Notes: a model not told the origin generated them from the letters alone. Shown: positions 1 to 8,656, numbered from the stretch's first letter. The stretch: 64,000 bases of DNA from Lota lota (GCA_026745465.1 JACYXH010000435.1:43884-107883), one strand, 5' to 3'. Numbers and translations: made by a program.

Positions 1-107
1 ACCCTCTCCTCCCTCTCACTCCAACTATCCCCCGTTTCCTGCCATGTCCCTGCCTGGGGAGTCCTCACCTTCCTCCCCTTGCTATGGAGGTCCTCTTCCA
101 TCTGCAT
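1..107 (-). CDS. C-type lectin receptor gene A, first coding exon only (cut by left edge)
   Basis: The minus strand from the ATG at 105-107 reads a cytoplasmic tail beginning MQMEEDLHSKGRK, the same first exon as genes C, H and I of this array. The rest of the gene lies left of the window. In intact paralogs this exon is 208 bp and ends in phase 1, so about half is present. No stop or frameshift is visible. By analogy the full gene would encode a type II membrane lectin with a coiled-coil stalk. Integrity of the remainder cannot be judged. Confidence 0.6.
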   Translation of the reverse strand, partial: MQMEEDLHSKGRKVRTPQAGTWQETGDSWSEREER

Positions 108-490
108 ATTAGTTGATGAGTGAACGAACGCCTTGGTTTCACTCAAAATGATTCAACTTGGTTGAAAGACTAACTTATTTGAAAGGAAACACAAAACTGC
201 ATATGGGAAGTGTCCAAAGAGGAAGAAAAACCATTTCATAGTAAATAGCATTTATTAACTGTTAAGGTCACTTTTCTCTTGCCCCTTTCAGATGAAAACA
301 CATATATACAAAAGTTCTGTGTTGTGGTTCATAACTACAAATAGATTTAGACGAAGGCTTCAAGATGAGCAAGGCAATTTCTCTGTTTAACTTCTGTTGA
401 CATTTACAAAACATTGGGCCTGATGATTAGACAGGCGGGATTTTACCAGCAAAAAATAAATTAATAAAAAAAAATAAAAGCTGGAAGAGT
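108..490. repeat. Duplicated 5' flank of the lectin gene unit
   Basis: This non-coding stretch is repeated, with few differences, upstream of the first exon of other family-1 lectin genes (about 30119-30500 and 49260-49700, and in part 54000-54200 in opposite orientation). It probably contains the promoter of gene A, but I cannot point to a convincing TATA box. Confidence 0.55.
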
Positions 491-830
491 TCATCTTGAG
501 TGTTCAATCAGTGGGGGGGTGGGGGAGGGGGAGGCGGAGGGGGAGGGTAGTTATGAGGAGAGAAGGGCCCCGGCGGGGGGAGGATAGGGGCAGGGAGGAG
601 GGAGATAGGCGTGGGGGTGGTGGCCGGGGTGCTGGTGTTGGAACGGGGCCCGGGGGGGATGCATGGGGCCCTGGTGCCTGTAGTGATGAGGTGCTGCTCC
701 GCGGGGCCTCGGAGGGAAGGCCCTGTAGTTTGGCCCTGGTGGCTGCTGGTCCTGCGTCATAGCGGCCGCGCGGTGGGCCTGGTTGCCGTTATCTGGAGGC
801 AGGGCCAATAACATGCATTAGTCCTTTACT
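491..830 (-). repeat. GC-rich repeat carrying a coding-like Pro/His-rich fragment
   Basis: On the minus strand 551-814 is an open frame rich in Pro, His, Gln and Arg (for example DQQPPGPNYRAFPPRP), which reads like part of a real low-complexity exon. A second copy lies on the plus strand at about 59679-59860. Shorter derivatives occur near 18300-18560, 24240-24490, 37070-37390 and 43030-43280. There is no gene structure around it, so it looks like a gene fragment carried inside a repeat. I do not recognise the parent gene. Confidence 0.45.
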
Positions 831-1137
831 ACGCAAGGGATAACCCATGACGGGCCGTCCCGTTACTGGAAAGGGTACGACAGGGGTGGTAAGCAAGCGC
901 AGCTTCAGCTCATCTGCCCAGTGGTACATTATTTGGTGGTTTATTCCTTACGTAATGCAGACCCTTGGAATGTTATTTATCGTTTAAAATATAAGAAACA
1001 ATGGATGCAAAAAATAAGATTTTTTACAATCGTGATGCAAGAGTTAGTTATTTTTTCTATTTGTGATTTTAAAATGATGTTCTTGTGAAAAAGCTTCAAG
1101 GACCTTTCCTTTTTAATCACTAACAGCCTAACCCTCG
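831..1137. repeat. Interspersed repeat, inverted copy at about 59340-59680
   Basis: This stretch is the reverse complement of sequence at about 59340-59680, including the segment around 880-950. Parts recur near 24880-24970 and 42550-42650. No coding frame or RNA gene was seen. Confidence 0.55.
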
Positions 1138-1648
1138 TGTCACGATTTGTCTAGTGCAGGAACCCAAAAGCAGACCAGGACGAGGCAAGTTGGAATTTAC
1201 AAGGTGAGTATTTATTTGGAAACTGAATTTCGAATGTTGGTCGTGAGTGGGAGAGGCTGGAGGTTCTTGTGCTGATCCAAAGTGCTGCAGTGAAGTAGAC
1301 AGCCAGGCAGGTGTGATTGCCAATCCAGGTGAGTAACTGTATACAGAGGAGTGAGCGGCAGATTAGCAACAGGCAAGAAGAGACAAAAACAGCAACTACT
1401 TTCCAAAACTTGAAGCTTGATACGAGAGCTAAACATACTGGTTACGCTAACGATCCGGCAGGGAATGGATGTGTGGTCATGGCTTAAATAGTGCAGAGGT
1501 GATGATCAGGACAAGGTGTGCAGATTGCAGCAGGTGAACGTAGTTTGAGAATCAGCCGGGATGCGTTCAGGAAACTCAGGAAAATTGGATTTCAGGTTAG
1601 AGGAATAAACAAAAGGCAAAACAGGCTCAAGGTGCTGGATTCATGACA
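1138..1648. mobile_element. Solo LTR-like insertion (511 bp)
   Basis: The segment begins TGTCACGA and ends TCATGACA and is flanked by a 5-bp duplication CCTCG (1133-1137 and 1649-1653). The related unoccupied sequence at about 24960 has a single CCACG at this point, which supports a recent insertion. A TG...CA boundary with a 5-bp target duplication is typical of LTR elements. There are no internal coding genes, so a solo LTR is the simplest reading. A non-autonomous DNA transposon is the alternative. Confidence 0.5.
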
Positions 1649-1795
1649 CCTCGAGGACCTATCACAAATTAATGTTGGCTTTTATAAAAAGGAAGACAAA
1701 AACAAACTTTTAGTATGTCGAGGACCAGGACCAGTTATTTGACTGGTCCAATCTTGCTGCCATTTCTGTTCATCTTTGATTATTAGCATATAACC
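1649..1795. repeat. Repeat flank into which the Polinton inserted
   Basis: The sequence continues the repeat seen uninterrupted at 24970-25100 and, inverted, at 42420-42560. It runs directly into the Polinton target site. Confidence 0.55.
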
Positions 1796-1801
1796 AGTGG
1801 T
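1796..1801 (+). repeat. Target-site duplication AGTGGT, left copy
   Basis: AGTGGT sits immediately outside the left inverted repeat, and the same six bases follow the right one at 17618-17623. The paralogous empty site near 25110 has AGTGGT once. Six-bp duplications are the Polinton/Maverick hallmark. Confidence 0.9.
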
Positions 1802-2232
1802 AGTAGTTAATAAGAGGTCCCCTTTTGAGTAAAAGCCACACCCAGGTCATAGGTCAGATAAAGCGGAAACCACACATACAACATCCGGTCTGACTCTTGT
1901 TAACCGGTGTTGACCCCTGCTGCCCAATGTTAACCCTGTTGAGCAAACGGAAGTTGTATTCCTGTTAAACATCCGTTTTGTTAAACATCCGTTTTGTTAA
2001 AAATAAAAGGCAGGATGATCCGGAAGTGGCTGTGATGCCTGCGATGCCTGCGATGCCTGTGATGCCTGTGATGCCTGAGGATCCGGTGGGTCTGAGGCGC
2101 CGAAAGTGTGTGTGAGGCTCCGGTGTGTCTGAGGCTCCGGTGAGTCTGAGGGGAAAGGGTGAAACAGTGGCTATCTTCAAAGGGGCATGGGGAAAGGGGT
2201 GGGGGTCAAGCGCGGAGAGGTGGTTAGGGTTT

Positions 2233-2309
<77 letters not shown>
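1802..2309 (+). repeat. Left terminal inverted repeat
   Basis: This is the reverse complement of 17131-17617. It contains a directly repeated 16-bp block around 1970-2005 (TTAAACATCCGTTTTG twice) and five copies of a 9-bp GATGCCTGY-type unit at about 2032-2078; the right arm has only four of these. A long TG tract (about 2234-2308) ends the homology. Confidence 0.92.
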
Positions 2310-2365
2310 CATCCGGGGTGGGGGCATTTTTAAAAGTGGGTGTGTGTCTGCTAGGCTAGTATTGC

Positions 2366-2374
2366 CTTTAAAAA
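2366..2374 (+). promoter_or_regulatory. Possible TATA-like box of the early-type locus
   Basis: An A/T-rich CTTTAAAAA lies about 37-45 bases upstream of the ATG at 2411, just inside the inverted repeat. Position and composition suit a core promoter. This is inference only. Confidence 0.35.
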
Positions 2375-2410
2375 CAGTCATCCTTTGCGGTTATACACAT
2401 CTTTTTCATC

Positions 2411-3169
2411 ATGGACACCGCAACAGCAGAGCACCAGGACAGCGTGATGCAACCATCTCTAGGTATGTGGATGGGTCATACACCACAATATAACCAAGGG
2501 GCTATGGAGGGTGATATGCCAGTGCCTAATGCTCCACTCAAGAGAATGAAGAATTCTAAAATCGGAGAAGATCGACGCACAGAAGCTTCAACTGTGTATT
2601 ATGGCGATGAAGGCTTTGCGTACGTAATTTCATTCAAGGATGGATATGTTGTGTTAAAAGCAAAAGACTGTGATGATGATCTACGTATGTCTACCCATGA
2701 TTGGCTACATTTCCGTGAGAATGTATGTCCTGAGCTGGATATTGAAGGATGGAGTCAAGGCCCCTATGTCTCCCAGTGGCATGGGGATTTGGGATCCGAG
2801 ATATACCGCATGGAGACAAATCTTTTTATGAAGAAGAAGAGTGATTTTATATTTTTCCGTCGTTGCTCTAATCCTATCCTGTTTCTGAGCAATCGTGACC
2901 CATTTTGCACAGACAGACACCCGACCCGTAACAGTGCTATAGCATCTGATTGTTGGTTTGACACTGTCTTTTTCATACAGTGGGGTGACTGGCCCCAGAT
3001 ACAAGCGCTTTTTCAGGAGATTGACAGAGTTGTCAAGCAGTACCTGCGCGAACGCTCTTACGGAGAAGTTAAAAAAGAGCTATTTGTATCGGGCTCTGAT
3101 GAAGACCATGCAGAGGATCTCATTAATGATCTATTGTGTAGTGAGGCTACATTGTTCACGCAACTGTAG
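2411..3169 (+). CDS. Polinton early-type protein with LxCxE motif (unspliced product, 252 aa)
   Basis: This is the first gene inside the left inverted repeat, with ATG at 2411 and stop at 3167-3169. I recognise no enzymatic domain. Near the C-terminus an acidic stretch (SGSDEDHAEDL) is followed by LLCSE, which fits LxCxE, the retinoblastoma-pocket-binding motif of papillomavirus E7 and polyomavirus T antigens. In those proteins the motif also sits next to acidic residues. A strong splice donor at 2463 (G|GTATGT) lies only 17 codons into the frame, so this protein would come from mRNA that retains the intron. Known: animal Polinton relatives called adintoviruses have been reported to carry tumour-virus-like accessory genes. 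Inferred: a role in host cell-cycle control. The motif could be fortuitous. Confidence 0.6.
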   Translation: MDTATAEHQDSVMQPSLGMWMGHTPQYNQGAMEGDMPVPNAPLKRMKNSKIGEDRRTEASTVYYGDEGFAYVISFKDGYVVLKAKDCDDDLRMSTHDWLHFRENVCPELDIEGWSQGPYVSQWHGDLGSEIYRMETNLFMKKKSDFIFFRRCSNPILFLSNRDPFCTDRHPTRNSAIASDCWFDTVFFIQWGDWPQIQALFQEIDRVVKQYLRERSYGEVKKELFVSGSDEDHAEDLINDLLCSEATLFTQL

Positions 3170-3898
3170 AACATGGTGAATATATAGAAAAAGCCCAAAT
3201 GTGTTCTATTTTTCTTTTTTTCTTTTTGTTGGTGTCTAAATGTAAATTTGTTATGTTATACAGATCAGGACAATGATGATCCACAATATGGAGACGAGAA
3301 CATGCAAGCTGATGATTTAGACGGGGCTACAACTAACAAATGGTTACATGACTATGACGACCAGCTGAAGCGAATGTATATAACATATACCCCGGATGGA
3401 CAGATTAGCGAGTTGGTGGCGGATACGTTGATGTTGGATGAGTGTTGGAACCTAACGACACCGCGTCTAAACCCTGAATCCCTGGGCGTTTTGAGAGCTA
3501 CGACGTGTGTATGTGTGGAAGCCATCATCAACAAGAAGGTCCGGTCCGACTGTTGGGGCTGTGTGTACAACAACCCGAGTCAGCGACGCCATAGTTGTCT
3601 ACAAGGACCGTCATGGTATCATTACGAAGCCCATTATTATGATATATGTGCAGTGTTGTATAGAAAGCCATTCCAGCTACTTTTAGTAACTGTTTTAAAA
3701 AATACAACCGGCCTATCAGTTCCCTCTGACAAAATGATTGGTGTATCGGAGTCTGTTCTATGCAATTTACTATCTGAAACATATGTTATGGATAAAATAA
3801 ATGAAATAAGAGAAAAGTATGTCACCCCGGAGCATCTGAGTAAAATAGCTGCTGCAACCCGTGTATGGGGCCGTACATTGGCAGGTTGTTGCCACTGA
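2411..3898 (+). CDS. Spliced partner of the early-type locus (about 228 aa, Cys-rich)
   Basis: Proposed exons are 2411-2462 and 3264-3898. The donor is G|GTATGT; the acceptor is a pyrimidine-rich tract ending TTATACAG. The join keeps phase 1 exactly, and the second exon has no ATG near its start, which supports splicing. The product shares 17 N-terminal residues with the LxCxE protein and then diverges. It is acidic at first and later has a compact C-x2-C-x9-H-x-C arrangement (DCWGC...RRHSC), suggesting a metal-binding finger. Sharing a first exon between a retained-intron and a spliced product is the organisation of small DNA tumour virus early regions. Function is unknown. Confidence 0.6.
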
Positions 3899-3908
3899 TT
3901 TTAAAGAA

Positions 3909-4352
3909 ATGGGTAATTTAATTTCTAGTGGATATGACCTGTTGTTTCATTCTGTAGCCGATAGGCTTGCTGTTCTGATGTGTAGTATGGCTGTCGATAG
4001 TGATGCTGTTAAGCCTAGGGGCTATGCTACTTTTATCAATCATAATATATATATCAAACATTTGTATAAGGATTGGTCTGATATGGTCAAAACATGCTCG
4101 CATGACATGATGCCTATGGATTTAAATCTGTCTGTATTACTAAACAATTTCTCCGATAATAGGTGTTTTAGTGTCGGCCATGTTATGTGTGTGTGTGCAT
4201 TTGTATCTGATGTCTTCAAGTTGAACACGGATACACATATGAATTGTCTTACTGAGGCTCGATTGATAGCTTGTAAAATGGTACAGAAAAACAAAACAGC
4301 ATGTAAACAGTATCTCGACATGGTGGAGAGTGGGTGTTTGTTTTTTAAATAA
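3909..4352 (+). CDS. Small Polinton ORF with N-myristoylation-like start (147 aa)
   Basis: The ATG at 3909 begins MGNLISSG, which fits the N-myristoylation pattern MGxxxS. The frame is open to a TAA at 4350-4352. It starts 10 bases after the stop of the spliced upstream frame. The open frame extends upstream to 3849 without another ATG, so a spliced start is also possible. The protein is Cys- and Met-rich with no recognised domain. The stop codon is embedded in an AATAAA signal (4348-4353), consistent with the end of an early transcription unit. Expression and function are unproven. Confidence 0.5.
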   Translation: MGNLISSGYDLLFHSVADRLAVLMCSMAVDSDAVKPRGYATFINHNIYIKHLYKDWSDMVKTCSHDMMPMDLNLSVLLNNFSDNRCFSVGHVMCVCAFVSDVFKLNTDTHMNCLTEARLIACKMVQKNKTACKQYLDMVESGCLFFK

Positions 4353-4353
4353 A
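4348..4353 (+). terminator. AATAAA poly(A) signal overlapping a stop codon
   Basis: AATAAA spans the TAA stop of the preceding ORF and lies just before the integrase gene. It would end the early-type transcription unit. Confidence 0.5.
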
Positions 4354-4399
4354 AAGATGTAAACGATGGTTGTTGTTCAGTCTGTCAATCTTACCCGAT

Positions 4400-5473
4400 A
4401 TGGATAGACTGTTGTCTAAAGCTTATTACGACCCCGCCGGGGCTGGTGCTTATGGGGGTGTTAATAAACTACGAGCGGCCCTTAAAAATAGCAAGGGTCA
4501 GATACCTCCTCTAGACTATATCAAGAAATGGTTATTGAAACAAGACGCCTATACTCTGCATACCCCATCTGCGATACATTTCCGTAGAAACAGAGTATTG
4601 GTTAGCGGTATAGATAAACAATTCCAGGCTGATCTAGTGGATATGACGGAGTATTCAGTCGAAAACGATGGCGTGCGTTTTCTGCTGACATGTATCGACG
4701 TGTTTTCAAAATATGCGTGGGTGCGTTGTTTACCATCCAAGAGTGCTAATGACGTCAGCAAAGCTTTTGGAGATATTCTCAAAGAAGGCCGTGTCCCCGA
4801 GAAACTGCAGACCGACGCTGGAAAAGAATTTTACAACAAAATGTTTCAGCGGTTGCTAGAGAGGCATAACATTAAACATTTCTCTACATATAACGAGACT
4901 AAGGCCTGTATAGTCGAGCGTTTCAATAGGACTCTAAAAACAAACATGTGGAGATATTTAACGGCCGCTAACTCCAAACGGTATGTGGATAAACTACAGG
5001 ACATGGTTCATGCTTATAACCACTCATACCATAGATCGATCAAAATGACACCTGTCAGTGTCGTTAAAGATAATGAGACACGTGTATTTAACAATCTCTA
5101 CAAAACAAATCCGGAAACTAAGATAGTGTTCAGGTATGATGTTGGCGATACGGTTCGAATTTCAAAAGTCAAAGCGACATTTGGAAAGGGCTACAAACAG
5201 ACATATACAGATGAATATTTTACAATATCAGAGAGACTTTCAAGACATCCTCCGGTTTATAAGTTAAAAGACTATGGCGGTGATACTGTGCAAGGCACTT
5301 TTTATGAAAAGGAGATGCAAAAAGTGATTGTGACAAAAACTAAAGAATTTAAAATAGAAAAGATTATCGATAGAAAAAAGGTGGGGCGTAAGAATATGGT
5401 ATTAGTCAAATGGTTGGGGTGGCCGGAGGTTTTCAATTCATGGATATCTGAGAAGGTTATAGTCCCCACGTGA
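4400..5473 (+). CDS. Polinton integrase, retroviral-type DDE with C-terminal chromodomain (357 aa)
   Basis: The enzyme would join the linear element's ends to host DNA, generating the 6-bp duplication. The first ATG in frame is 4400 (MDRLLSKAYYD). Counting from it, the catalytic acids are D78 (QADLVDM), D139 (QTDAGKEF) and E173 (IVERFNRTLK), in an rve fold with the usual short D-E spacing. An SH3-like region follows, and residues about 313-357 form a chromodomain (KIEKIIDRK...VKWLGWP...SWI). Chromodomains on integrases are known in Polintons and Gypsy elements and are thought to guide insertion to modified chromatin. The frame is intact, and all three acids are present. Confidence 0.95.
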   Translation: MDRLLSKAYYDPAGAGAYGGVNKLRAALKNSKGQIPPLDYIKKWLLKQDAYTLHTPSAIHFRRNRVLVSGIDKQFQADLVDMTEYSVENDGVRFLLTCIDVFSKYAWVRCLPSKSANDVSKAFGDILKEGRVPEKLQTDAGKEFYNKMFQRLLERHNIKHFSTYNETKACIVERFNRTLKTNMWRYLTAANSKRYVDKLQDMVHAYNHSYHRSIKMTPVSVVKDNETRVFNNLYKTNPETKIVFRYDVGDTVRISKVKATFGKGYKQTYTDEYFTISERLSRHPPVYKLKDYGGDTVQGTFYEKEMQKVIVTKTKEFKIEKIIDRKKVGRKNMVLVKWLGWPEVFNSWISEKVIVPT

Positions 5474-5531
5474 AGAGAAACAGGTGTCAGTATAGCCTGT
5501 GACACAGCTGCGACACAGCTGTGACGGGATA

Positions 5532-6317
5532 ATGCACTCTCTGAAGGAGGCTGATGGGGGTTTTTATGTGACCCTAGCAAGTAATGCCTCTGCATCGATC
5601 TATCCTCAAAATAGAATATGGAATTTTAAAACTAAACTAGCAAAAGCTATACAGACCAAACAACCCTACGAGGTAGGGCTGATTGAAGTTCAGTACCCCA
5701 CCAGATGGAAAAGCTTCCCTGCTTCAGACGCCATAGCAACAGTTGTGAACGGCAAATTAAGAGGGAGGATGGACGTGTCACTAACTGTTGGCTTCTACAA
5801 CACCATTGCAGCGCTTTTAAAGGAAATCAACACATCTGTTGCAGAACAGGTTTCTTTTGGTACCCTGATACTCCAACATAATGGTATTAGAAACCATGTA
5901 TACATCGAAGGCGATGGGTTCATGGGTATTGCCTTTAAAGGAAAACTGGCCACTATCCTGGGTTTCAAAGAAGGTGTGGTTATGTACCCTGTTGATAAGC
6001 CACGCGTGACCTACACACCCTATCCTGCCGACATCCACGGAGGCAGCTATAATATGTTTATCTATAGCGACATTGTGGATCATCAACTTGTAGGAGACTA
6101 TTACGTACCGCTGCTAAGGTGTATTAATACCACCGACACAAGCAAGAAATACAGCATTCGGATATACGATCGGCCACATTACGTTCATATGTCCCGAGAT
6201 ACTATTGGAGACATTGAAATTGATCTAAAGTGTGACCAGAACTTGAATATTCCATTCATTTACGGTAAAGTGATCATCAAACTGCATTTTAGACCCATAA
6301 AACAACAGCGATACTAG
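5532..6317 (+). CDS. Polinton minor capsid protein (penton-like, PX), 261 aa
   Basis: The first ATG is 5532 (MHSLKEADGGFYVTL). The N-terminal signature FYVTLASNAS...NRIWNFKTKL...YEVGLIEVQYP matches the conserved start of the Polinton PX family, identified by structural modelling as the single-jelly-roll minor capsid (penton) protein. The gene follows the integrase and precedes the small basic protein and the major capsid gene, the usual virion block. Stop is at 6315-6317 with no internal break. Role by family: vertex protein of an icosahedral particle. Confidence 0.85.
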   Translation: MHSLKEADGGFYVTLASNASASIYPQNRIWNFKTKLAKAIQTKQPYEVGLIEVQYPTRWKSFPASDAIATVVNGKLRGRMDVSLTVGFYNTIAALLKEINTSVAEQVSFGTLILQHNGIRNHVYIEGDGFMGIAFKGKLATILGFKEGVVMYPVDKPRVTYTPYPADIHGGSYNMFIYSDIVDHQLVGDYYVPLLRCINTTDTSKKYSIRIYDRPHYVHMSRDTIGDIEIDLKCDQNLNIPFIYGKVIIKLHFRPIKQQRY

Positions 6318-6331
6318 CACACTTTTGGAAG

Positions 6332-6793
6332 ATGGGCTATAGACCGCCTTACGATGAGGGAAAATACGTCCAATATTACGTAAACCAGGCAGGGAGCGGT
6401 TTGCCTGGCTATATTGGCAGCAGCACACAGTATGGAGCCGGCATCGGGGGGATGTTCCGCAGCCTCTTCAGAATGGCTATGCCTTTGTTCAGAAGGGGTG
6501 TGAGCATAGCCAAACCACATTTGAAAGCGGCTGCCAGAAACATTATAGGAGACGTGATGTCAAATATAGCACATGCATCAACTGCTCAGCAACAGCAGGG
6601 GTCAGGCATGGTTGCTTCTTTCGATAGGCCTACTAAATATCCACCTACGAACGGTGGGCGGGCCCGTGCACCTAAAAGACGCCGAAAACAGAATAAAACA
6701 GGGGTCGTTGGTAGAAAAAGGGCAAAACCCAAGAAAAGCAAGAAGGCATCAAATCGTCACTTCAGAGGAGGTGCTAACGATATATTTCTTTAG
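6332..6793 (+). CDS. Small basic Polinton virion-type protein (153 aa)
   Basis: ATG at 6332, 14 bases after the penton-like gene. The N-terminus has a Gly-rich segment (GSGLPGYIGSSTQYGAG) followed by a predicted amphipathic helix (MFRSLFRMAMPLFRRG). The C-terminal third is strongly basic (RAPKRRRKQNK...RKRAKPKKSKK), like a DNA-binding core protein. Similar small proteins occur next to the major capsid gene in other Polintons. An adenovirus pVI/pX-like role in membrane disruption or genome condensation is inference from composition and position. Confidence 0.65.
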   Translation: MGYRPPYDEGKYVQYYVNQAGSGLPGYIGSSTQYGAGIGGMFRSLFRMAMPLFRRGVSIAKPHLKAAARNIIGDVMSNIAHASTAQQQQGSGMVASFDRPTKYPPTNGGRARAPKRRRKQNKTGVVGRKRAKPKKSKKASNRHFRGGANDIFL

Positions 6794-6818
6794 ACCGAAT
6801 AATCCGTACTGAATACCA

Positions 6819-8126
6819 ATGGCTCTACTCCACCGAATGTCAGAAGAATGCGTCAAGAGTGAACTGGATCTTTTCACTCTACCGTTAACACAGACGTCGA
6901 TAGATAAATGTACCTATGTTGAAATACCACCGCTATCAGCGATAACAGATAGCGGGCCCATAGAGTTCTTTGTATCAGCCAGCAGCGAAGACTATATGGA
7001 TCTAAACAACACATATTTGCATCTCAGGGTCAAGATTACTAATCCTGATGGAACAGACTTGGCCCTGCCGGCCGAGGTGGGCCTGATCAACTACCCTGGA
7101 TGCACACTATTCTCACAAGTGGATATTACGCTGGGTGATAGGCTTATTACCCAGTCGTCAAATACCTATCCTTATCGCGGTATTATAGAATGCTTGCTAA
7201 ACTATGGCAACGGTACACTGGAGACCCAATTTGGATGTGGACTATTCAGCAAAGACACAAGCGGTCACATGGATGACCGTTCCCCAACAGGAGATAATGC
7301 TGGATTAACCAATAGGGCTGCCTATACGACTGCTAGCCGTATAGTTGACCTGATAGCTCCTATACACGCAGATATGTTTTTCCAGGAGAAACTATTGATT
7401 AACGGCGTTGATCTCCGCATGAGATTCATTAGAGCAAAAAACAATTTCTGTCTTATGGCCGCTGGTAATCTGGAATACAGAGTCTCTATAGTGTCTGCCA
7501 GTGTCTTTATTAAAAAAGTTTCTATAGCGCCAGGCGTCAAGTTGGCTCATGCCAAAGCGTTGACACAAGCCAACGGGAAGTACCCCGTTGATAGGGTATG
7601 TCTTAAGAATGTATCCATCCCTGCTGGCACTAGAATATGCAATCAGGACAATCTGTTTCTAGGGCAGATTCCGAAGATGATTATTATAGGATTTGTAGAA
7701 AACGAAGCATTCACAGGCAGTTATGCTAGGAATCCCTTCAGATTTCAGCATTTCGATACAGATTTCTTAGCTCTTTACTGTGATGGACAATCATTTCCAG
7801 CTAAACCTTTTCAACCTGATTTTAGAAACGATCTGTATACCAGAGAATATTTCCAGCTTATTCAGGCCACAGGCCGTCAGCTGAAGGATAGGGACATTGC
7901 CATTGATCGCAAAGAATTTGGGAATGGTTATACGTTGTTTTGTTTCAACCTTGAAGCAGATGAAGGATGTGGACAACACGTCTCGCTTGTCAGAACAGGC
8001 AACGTAAGGCTTGAAGTACGATTCAGCAGAGCTCTGCCTATAACCGTCAATTTAATTTGTTACGCAGTCTATGACTCTATTATAGAAATATCGAACAGAC
8101 GGCAGGTGTTACTGGACTATTACTAA
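6819..8126 (+). CDS. Polinton major capsid protein (PY, double jelly roll), 435 aa
   Basis: The sequence from the ATG at 6819 is typical of the Polinton PY family (also seen in F54H12.2-like proteins), including SELDLFTLPLTQTSI and a following strand-rich region. PY proteins were assigned as double-jelly-roll capsid proteins. Length is close to the family norm. It lies between the basic virion protein and the protease, with only 25 and 11 bases separating them. No frameshift or stop was found. Confidence 0.9.
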   Translation: MALLHRMSEECVKSELDLFTLPLTQTSIDKCTYVEIPPLSAITDSGPIEFFVSASSEDYMDLNNTYLHLRVKITNPDGTDLALPAEVGLINYPGCTLFSQVDITLGDRLITQSSNTYPYRGIIECLLNYGNGTLETQFGCGLFSKDTSGHMDDRSPTGDNAGLTNRAAYTTASRIVDLIAPIHADMFFQEKLLINGVDLRMRFIRAKNNFCLMAAGNLEYRVSIVSASVFIKKVSIAPGVKLAHAKALTQANGKYPVDRVCLKNVSIPAGTRICNQDNLFLGQIPKMIIIGFVENEAFTGSYARNPFRFQHFDTDFLALYCDGQSFPAKPFQPDFRNDLYTREYFQLIQATGRQLKDRDIAIDRKEFGNGYTLFCFNLEADEGCGQHVSLVRTGNVRLEVRFSRALPITVNLICYAVYDSIIEISNRRQVLLDYY

Positions 8127-8137
8127 AAACGGTTGTA

Positions 8138-8656
8138 ATGAATACTATCGAGCTAACAGCTGTTGGTCTGAAGATTGCCCGCAAGGCTTCTTTTCTGGGT
8201 GTCGTGGCGAGCAACCACCTGCCTAGAGCCGTTCATCAGTTACCTGCTATGTTGGTGGTTAATACCGATCCGTCATATTTAGATGGTGCACATTGGCTGG
8301 CTATATACATTACAGCCCAAAGACATGGATACTTTTTTGACTCCTATGGCAACCCACCTACATACTCGGAGTTTCCTGTAGCCATACACCTGTTTCTTAA
8401 ACATAACTGTAGCGATGTAATTTATTCTGCACAACAGGTTCAGGATCATCTAAGTACAGCATGTGGACAACATTGTGTATTTTTCTTGTTTAATATGCAA
8501 AGAGATGTATCCTACCAGACGTATTTGAGCCTGTATGACGATAATCTACCCCATAATGATAAAATGGTATATGACTTTGTTAATCGGATACAATCTAATG
8601 TTTGTAATGAACATCATTTAAGTGTGTCCAGTCGTGTCGCAGTGTGTAATATGTAG
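8138..8656 (+). CDS. Adenain-like maturation cysteine protease (PRO), 172 aa
   Basis: The catalytic set of the adenovirus protease/Ulp1 fold is visible: His52 in AHWLAIYI, Asp68 in YFFDSYG, Gln102 in QQVQDHL and Cys109 in TACGQHC. The Gln-Cys spacing of seven equals that of adenain. It would process capsid or core precursors during assembly. It is last in the plus-strand virion block, with a poly(A) signal 14 bases after the stop. The frame is intact. Confidence 0.93.
   Translation: MNTIELTAVGLKIARKASFLGVVASNHLPRAVHQLPAMLVVNTDPSYLDGAHWLAIYITAQRHGYFFDSYGNPPTYSEFPVAIHLFLKHNCSDVIYSAQQVQDHLSTACGQHCVFFLFNMQRDVSYQTYLSLYDDNLPHNDKMVYDFVNRIQSNVCNEHHLSVSSRVAVCNM

Noticed and set aside
3248-3263. Start of the second early frame at 3248
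   Set aside because: This is a TTG codon inside a pyrimidine-rich splice acceptor; an intron ending at 3263 explains it better.
3861-3908. Upstream extension of the small ORF to a GTG at 3861
   Set aside because: GTG starts are not expected here; the first ATG is 3909 and gives the MGxxxS start.
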